A program made the position numbers and the translations under genes. This document shows positions 61,976-64,000 of a DNA stretch of 64,000 nt, one piece after another. The DNA lies in NCBI GenBank assembly GCA_021789215.1, contig JAJYJS010000011.1, positions 1 through 64,000 on the forward strand, given 5' to 3'. Under the pieces are notes generated by a model that was given only the letters and a program-made list of their open reading frames with translations, was not told the DNA's origin and made no database searches. Numbering within the stretch: the stretch's first letter is position 1; every line of letters begins with the position of its first letter. The stretch comes from Nitrospirota bacterium. GTDB taxonomy: Bacteria; Nitrospirota; Thermodesulfovibrionia; Thermodesulfovibrionales; JdFR-88.

Positions 61976-62998
61976 TTATTTTCCGCTCAGCTCGTGGACG
62001 GCGTCCACAAGCATCTTCACGTTATCGACGGGTATCTCGGGCAGAACGCCATGCCCCAGGTTGAAGATATGCCCCCTTGCGGCCCTGCCCTTATCCAGTA
62101 TGTCCCTGACCCTTTCCTTCATCGCATCGGGCGGCATCAGGAGGGCGCAAGGGTCCAGGTTCCCCTGCACGGAAACCTTTTTGCCAAGTTTCCTTACGGC
62201 CTCGCCGATGTCGACGCGCCAGTCTATCCCGATGACCTGCGCGCCGGAATTCCTTATGTCCTTCAGGAGCCCTGCGCACCCGTTCACAAAGTAAATTATG
62301 GGAACGCCCTCTCCCTTAAGCTCCTTTATGACCGTCTTGACCCAGGGCAGCGCGTAAGCCCTGAAGTCTTCAGGCCCAAGCACGCCGGCCCATGTATCGA
62401 ACAGTTGCACGGCCTGCGCACCGGCCCTTATCTGCGCCCTTAGATACGCCACGACCGTATCGGTTATCTTCTCCATCAGACCGCCGAAGACGCCGTGGTT
62501 CTGGTACATCATCCTCTTTGTATTGAGGAAATTTTTGGAGCTTCCGCCCTCTATCATGTAGGTGGCGAGGGTGAACGGAGCCCCGGAAAACCCTATGAGG
62601 GGCACCTTCAGCCCGGCCCGGAGTATCTTTATTGTCTCAAGCACGAAGGAAAGCTCGTCTTCCGGCACCGGAACGGTCAGCTTTTCCATGAGCGCCCTGT
62701 TCCTTACCGGCTCCGGGAGGACGGGGCCGTGCTTCTCGGAAAACTCTATCTTCATCCCCATCCCCTCCACCGGGATAAGAATGTCAGAGAAGAGTATGGC
62801 CGCGTCAACGCCCAGGATGTCGACCGGCTGGAAACTGACCTTTGCTGCAAGCTCCGGGGTCTTGCACAGCGTGAGGAAGTCCACAGTGCCCCGCACTTCC
62901 CTGTATTCCGGCATGTACCTGCCCGCCTGGCGCATAAGCCACACAGGCGTATACGGCACATCTTCCCCCCTGCAAGCCTTCAAAAATGTATCGTTCAT
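61976..62998 (-). CDS. hemE: Uroporphyrinogen decarboxylase
   Basis: A 340-residue TIM-barrel enzyme. N-terminal P-V-W-L-M-R-Q-A-G-R-Y and G-F-S-G-A-P-F-T-L-A-T-Y are diagnostic. The ATG 62998 start has GGAGGG 8 bases upstream; a GTG six bases earlier is less likely. First of hemE-hemH-hemY. Confidence 0.96.
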   Translation of the reverse strand: MNDTFLKACRGEDVPYTPVWLMRQAGRYMPEYREVRGTVDFLTLCKTPELAAKVSFQPVDILGVDAAILFSDILIPVEGMGMKIEFSEKHGPVLPEPVRNRALMEKLTVPVPEDELSFVLETIKILRAGLKVPLIGFSGAPFTLATYMIEGGSSKNFLNTKRMMYQNHGVFGGLMEKITDTVVAYLRAQIRAGAQAVQLFDTWAGVLGPEDFRAYALPWVKTVIKELKGEGVPIIYFVNGCAGLLKDIRNSGAQVIGIDWRVDIGEAVRKLGKKVSVQGNLDPCALLMPPDAMKERVRDILDKGRAARGHIFNLGHGVLPEIPVDNVKMLVDAVHELSGK

Positions 62999-63062
62999 GA
63001 GCACGACCCTCCAACTTGAATATTTTTTATTTTTTCTGCTTCCGGATTTTCAAGTATTGTTC

Positions 63063-64000
63063 TTATTCCGGCTTCCGCTGTTTTTCAGCCGCAAAAGACC
63101 GCCTTGCCATTTTGGCCGGCACATAGCCGCAGAAAGGCTCTTCCTCCATGTAATCGCCGGTCATGGCATAGGCCCTGGCGCGGCACCCGCCGCAGACGTT
63201 TATGAACTCGCAGGAGCCGCATTTGCCCTTGTAGCTTTTGAAGTCCCTGAGGTCATGGAAAAGCTTCGAATTTTCCCATATGTCTTTAAAGGACTGCTCC
63301 TTCACGTTTCCGGCGGCCTTGGGGAAGTAGCTGCACGGCAGGACGTTCCCGTCCACATCGATAAGACATATGAGCTGGCCCGCTATGCAGCCCTTCGCCC
63401 CGCCTGTGGAGAACTTGAGCGTCCTGCGCTCGAATTTATTCTTCTCCTGCCTGGCCCTCTGGAGGACGACCCTGTAATAATGGGGAGCGCATGTGGGCCG
63501 GACGAGCATGTCCTTTTCCCCTGCTTCCATGTGATAGTGCCAGTCCAGAAGCTCTTCATAGTCCTCTTTCGATATCAGCTCGTTCATGATGTCCTCTCCC
63601 CTTCCGGTGGGCACTATCATGAACATGTACCATGCCGTCGCGCCAAGCTCTTTTGCGAGCCTGTAAACCCTGGGTATCTCCTCCTGGTTCCGCCTGGTGA
63701 ACGAGGAATTGATGATGAACTCTATCCCGTTGTCCCTGAAGAGCCTGGCGGCATTCATGACTCCCCTGAACGCACCCTGCTGGCTGCGGAAATTATCGTG
63801 AACGGCCTCCGTGGAGCCGTCCAGGCTCAAAGAGACTATCCTTATGCCGGACTCCTTTATTTTCCTGCATACGTCTCCGGTAACCAGAACGCCGTTGGTG
63901 GCGAGGCACATCCTAAGGCCAAGCCCCGAGCCGTATTTGGCCATCTCGAAGACGTCCGCCCTGAGCAGGGGCTCGCCGCCTGACAACACAATGACCGGCT
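63063..64000 (-). CDS. Radical SAM/SPASM protein of the haem cluster (N-terminus cut by the window)
   Basis: At least 312 residues; the frame is open to the right edge, and the first cluster motif (C-x-x-x-C-x-x-C) lies outside. The remaining part begins V-I-V-L-S-G-G-E-P, which is the radical SAM SGGEP motif. The C-terminal part carries SPASM-type cysteines (C-I-A-G-Q ... V-L-P-C-S-Y and [14 protein letters not shown]). AhbC/AhbD- or NirJ-like haem enzymes share this layout and context, but function stays open. Confidence 0.85.
   Translation of the reverse strand, partial: PVIVLSGGEPLLRADVFEMAKYGSGLGLRMCLATNGVLVTGDVCRKIKESGIRIVSLSLDGSTEAVHDNFRSQQGAFRGVMNAARLFRDNGIEFIINSSFTRRNQEEIPRVYRLAKELGATAWYMFMIVPTGRGEDIMNELISKEDYEELLDWHYHMEAGEKDMLVRPTCAPHYYRVVLQRARQEKNKFERRTLKFSTGGAKGCIAGQLICLIDVDGNVLPCSYFPKAAGNVKEQSFKDIWENSKLFHDLRDFKSYKGKCGSCEFINVCGGCRARAYAMTGDYMEEEPFCGYVPAKMARRSFAAEKQRKPE

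Noticed and set aside
1-64000. Genome-wide UGA reassignment (to Trp or Gly)
   Set aside because: UGA ends rpsT, gspC, gspE, pgi and fusA2 at their expected C-termini.
1-64000. CRISPR array or prophage
   Set aside because: No regularly spaced repeats, integrase or phage structural genes were seen.

Overview
The window reads as chromosomal DNA from a Gram-negative, largely anaerobic chemolithotroph or acetyl-CoA-pathway bacterium. Gram-negative: LptE, a secretin and an Mla lipid-transport system. Anaerobic C1 metabolism: Ni-CO dehydrogenase, acetyl-CoA synthase, corrinoid protein, NfnAB. Hydrogen use: a Tat-exported [NiFe] uptake hydrogenase with a cytochrome b. Gene content recalls Nitrospirota (Thermodesulfovibrionia) or Desulfobacterota; that placement is inference. 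Most genes lie on the minus strand and are tightly packed, with many 4-base ATGA/GTGA overlaps.

Layout. 1-1215: a REP-type Y1 transposase beside a truncated HigB-like toxin fragment. 1216-8567: alcohol dehydrogenase, aconitase, rpsT (plus strand), holA, lptE, leuS. 8677-15492: a type II secretion block in the order E-K-L-M-C-D, without F and G-J. 15619-18610: mlaE-F-D. 18603-24818: hydrogenase operon hyaA-hyaB-hyaC-hyaD-hypC followed by mobA, tatA and alr. 25070-28164: pgi, ilvA, atpI, atpZ. 28366-43890: a large carbon-fixation block, in transcription order acsE-acsD-acsC, a NuoE/NuoF/ferredoxin/NuoG-like NADH module, acsB, cooS, nfnA, nfnB. 44056-47404: an AcuC-like deacetylase, a receiver-SPOR protein and an unassigned protein. 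47474-54741 (plus strand): rseC-like, a second EF-G, an STN-domain exported protein, ileS, lspA, a methyltransferase. 54756-58980: ilvH, ilvB, ilvD, a DUF465 protein. 59055-64000: a periplasmic cyclophilin and a haem cluster (hemY, hemH, hemE, a SPASM radical-SAM protein cut by the window edge).

The main discovery is in the hydrogenase large subunit. The usual start of its open frame (GTG at 23516) hides the real N-terminus. Reading from ATG 23729 gives a full-length protein if two in-frame UGA codons are read through, and these fall exactly on the two cysteines of the N-terminal Ni-binding L1 motif (R-x-C-G-x-C becomes R-I-U-G-V-U). UGA is an ordinary stop codon elsewhere here, and a 6-bp stem-loop suited to selenocysteine insertion follows. 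Known [NiFeSe] hydrogenases carry one Sec in the C-terminal L2 motif; here L2 keeps both cysteines. The partner small subunit also lacks one expected proximal-cluster cysteine (C-A-G-N).

Functionally, H2 oxidised in the periplasm would feed the quinone pool through HyaC. The CODH/ACS block with its NADH/ferredoxin modules links C1 fixation to NAD(P)H and ferredoxin. Other unusual items are a NuoF-like flavoprotein ending in a CBS pair, a membrane receiver-SPOR protein lacking the phospho-acceptor Asp, a perfect 9-bp inverted repeat over the acsB promoter start, and several genes whose -10 box lies so close to ATG that leaderless transcripts are likely.
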